A stretch of DNA of 7,277 nt from Flammeovirgaceae bacterium (GTDB lineage: Bacteria > Bacteroidota > Bacteroidia > Cytophagales > Cyclobacteriaceae). The position numbers were made by a program, and so were the translations under genes. Below, one piece after another: positions 6,337 through 7,277 of this stretch. A model generated the notes under the pieces. That model was not told where the DNA came from and made no database searches. It was given only the letters and a program-made list of their open reading frames with translations. Where the stretch lies: NCBI GenBank assembly GCA_022616575.1, contig JAKEEN010000247.1:1-7277 (forward strand), given 5' to 3'. Within the stretch, counting starts at the first letter, position 1; each line of letters opens with the position of its first letter.

Positions 6337-7277
6337 TGGATGCCCAGGTAAAAAAGATTATGACTGAGTTGAAAGCTAAGAAGTATGCACCCGTCTACTT
6401 CTTGCAGGGAGAGGAGTCCTATTACATCGATCTCATTTCAGATTACATCGAAGCTCATGTGCTCTCTGATAGCGAGAAGTCTTTCAATCAGGTAGTAGTA
6501 TATGGCAAGGATGTAGCAATGGCCACCATACTCACCCACGCCAGGCGATTTCCGATGATGGCCGAACGCCAGGTGGTAATTGTGAAAGAGGCCCAAGAAA
6601 TTCAGGATCTTGGTAAAGACACGGGAGCTAAACTGTTGCTCGACTATGTAAACAAACCCGTGCCCAGTACCGTGCTGGTGTTTTGTCATAAAAATAAGAG
6701 CCTGGATAAACGTAAAGAACTCGGTAAGAAAATCGATAAACTGACGGAATGTGTAACTACCAGGAAACCGTATGACAACCAGTTGCCTGACTTTGTACGG
6801 GAGTACGCTTCAGGAAAAAAAATAAGCATCGAGGATCGTGCTGTGCAATCATTGTGTGAATTTGTTGGCAATGACTTAAGCAGGCTCACCAATGAGTTTG
6901 ATAAACTGTGTATAAACCTCAAGGATGGGGAGCCCATCACAGCCGATCGGGTAATGAGCCAGGTAGGCATCAGTAAAGAGTACAATATTTTTGAGTTGCA
7001 ACGTGCAATCGTTCATCGCGATACTTTATTAGCAACTAAAATTGTCAACTACTTTGAAAGTAACAGCAGGCGTAACCCGATCATACCCGTTGTGGCCTTC
7101 TTGTACTCTTTCTTTACCAAGTTATTGATCGCGACCACGGCTCAAGATAAAAGTGATAAAGGGTTGCTCAGTGCCCTGAAAATCAGCCCTTACGCGGTTA
7201 AGGATTATACATTAGCTCTAAGACACTACAATCAGCAAAAGGTAACTGAAAATATTTCATACCTAAAGGAAGCAGAC
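6336..7277 (+). CDS. holA: DNA polymerase III subunit delta, clamp-loader (3'-partial)
   Basis: The frame is open from ATG 6336 to the window end: 314 codons of a family usually around 340 residues, so only a short C-terminal piece is missing. The N-terminus has the delta signature: AKKYAPVYFLQGEESYYID (about 15-33) as the first strand and degenerate P-loop-like turn, followed by FNQVVVYGKD and ARRFPMMAERQVVIVKEAQ. The middle has STVLVFCHKNKSLDKRKE, then a helical region with EFVGNDLSRLTNEFDKL and SKEYNIFELQRAIVHRD, matching delta domains II and III. Delta opens the beta sliding clamp and loads it on primed DNA with the gamma/tau and delta-prime subunits. There is no full Walker A motif, as expected for delta. 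Its ATG overlaps the rhomboid TGA by one base (TGATG), so it is read from the same transcript. An ATG at 6360 would lose the first helix and is less likely. Confidence 0.94.
   Translation, partial: MDAQVKKIMTELKAKKYAPVYFLQGEESYYIDLISDYIEAHVLSDSEKSFNQVVVYGKDVAMATILTHARRFPMMAERQVVIVKEAQEIQDLGKDTGAKLLLDYVNKPVPSTVLVFCHKNKSLDKRKELGKKIDKLTECVTTRKPYDNQLPDFVREYASGKKISIEDRAVQSLCEFVGNDLSRLTNEFDKLCINLKDGEPITADRVMSQVGISKEYNIFELQRAIVHRDTLLATKIVNYFESNSRRNPIIPVVAFLYSFFTKLLIATTAQDKSDKGLLSALKISPYAVKDYTLALRHYNQQKVTENISYLKEAD

Noticed and set aside
6825..6832. A8 tract in holA as a programmed frameshift like that of dnaX.
   Set aside because: It encodes Gly-Lys-Lys-Ile within the delta protein; delta genes are not known to use slippage, and no stem-loop or internal Shine-Dalgarno sequence was seen.
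6438..6985. Minus-strand open frames of 83 and 99 codons.
   Set aside because: They lie entirely antisense to holA, which has clear family motifs; compositions are not protein-like and no start signal is seen.

Overview
The window looks like chromosomal DNA from a member of the Bacteroidota, probably of the Cytophagales type. The evidence is a secreted protein ending in a type IX secretion (Por) sorting domain, a Bacteroidota-style rhomboid and DNA polymerase III delta pair, weak or absent Shine-Dalgarno sequences, and base composition of roughly 40-45% GC by eye. The lineage is inferred from gene content, not from a marker gene. Coding density is very high: the only intergenic stretch of any size is 124 bp (5190-5313).

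Layout. (1) 1-1914, plus strand: the 3' part of a large surface or secreted protein. Its modules are the end of a PKD domain, a beta-sandwich (jelly-roll-like) region, an Omp28/thioredoxin-like region without cysteines, and a C-terminal type IX sorting domain. (2) 1907-5189, minus strand: a two-gene two-component operon. A sigma-54-dependent response regulator (receiver, AAA+ with GAFTGA, Fis-type helix-turn-helix) comes first. A cytosolic hybrid histidine kinase (PAS, HisKA, HATPase, receiver, HPt) follows, overlapping or abutting it. (3) 5314 to the window end, plus strand: a tightly packed set of a TerB-like small protein (GTG start), a six-helix rhomboid intramembrane protease, and the DNA polymerase III delta subunit gene holA, which runs off the window a little before its end.

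How the genes fit together. The kinase and regulator contain every residue needed for a four-step relay: His153, then Asp445, then HPt His584, then Asp57 of the regulator. The output is activation of sigma-54 RNA polymerase. No target promoter could be placed convincingly in the window, so the regulon is unknown. The surface-protein gene and the kinase gene converge and share their last 8 bp, with both stop codons inside one palindrome, so there is no room for a terminator between them. The plus-strand trio is probably co-transcribed (6-bp gap, then a 1-bp TGATG overlap), coupling a membrane protease to a clamp-loader subunit by position only.

No tRNA, rRNA, CRISPR array, insertion sequence or phage gene was seen. 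I did not find a clearly new system. The points most worth a second look are the cysteine-free Omp28-like module, the self-contained phosphorelay with an unknown sigma-54 regulon, an A8 tract at the kinase-to-receiver boundary, and the uncharacterised TerB-like/rhomboid/holA cluster.
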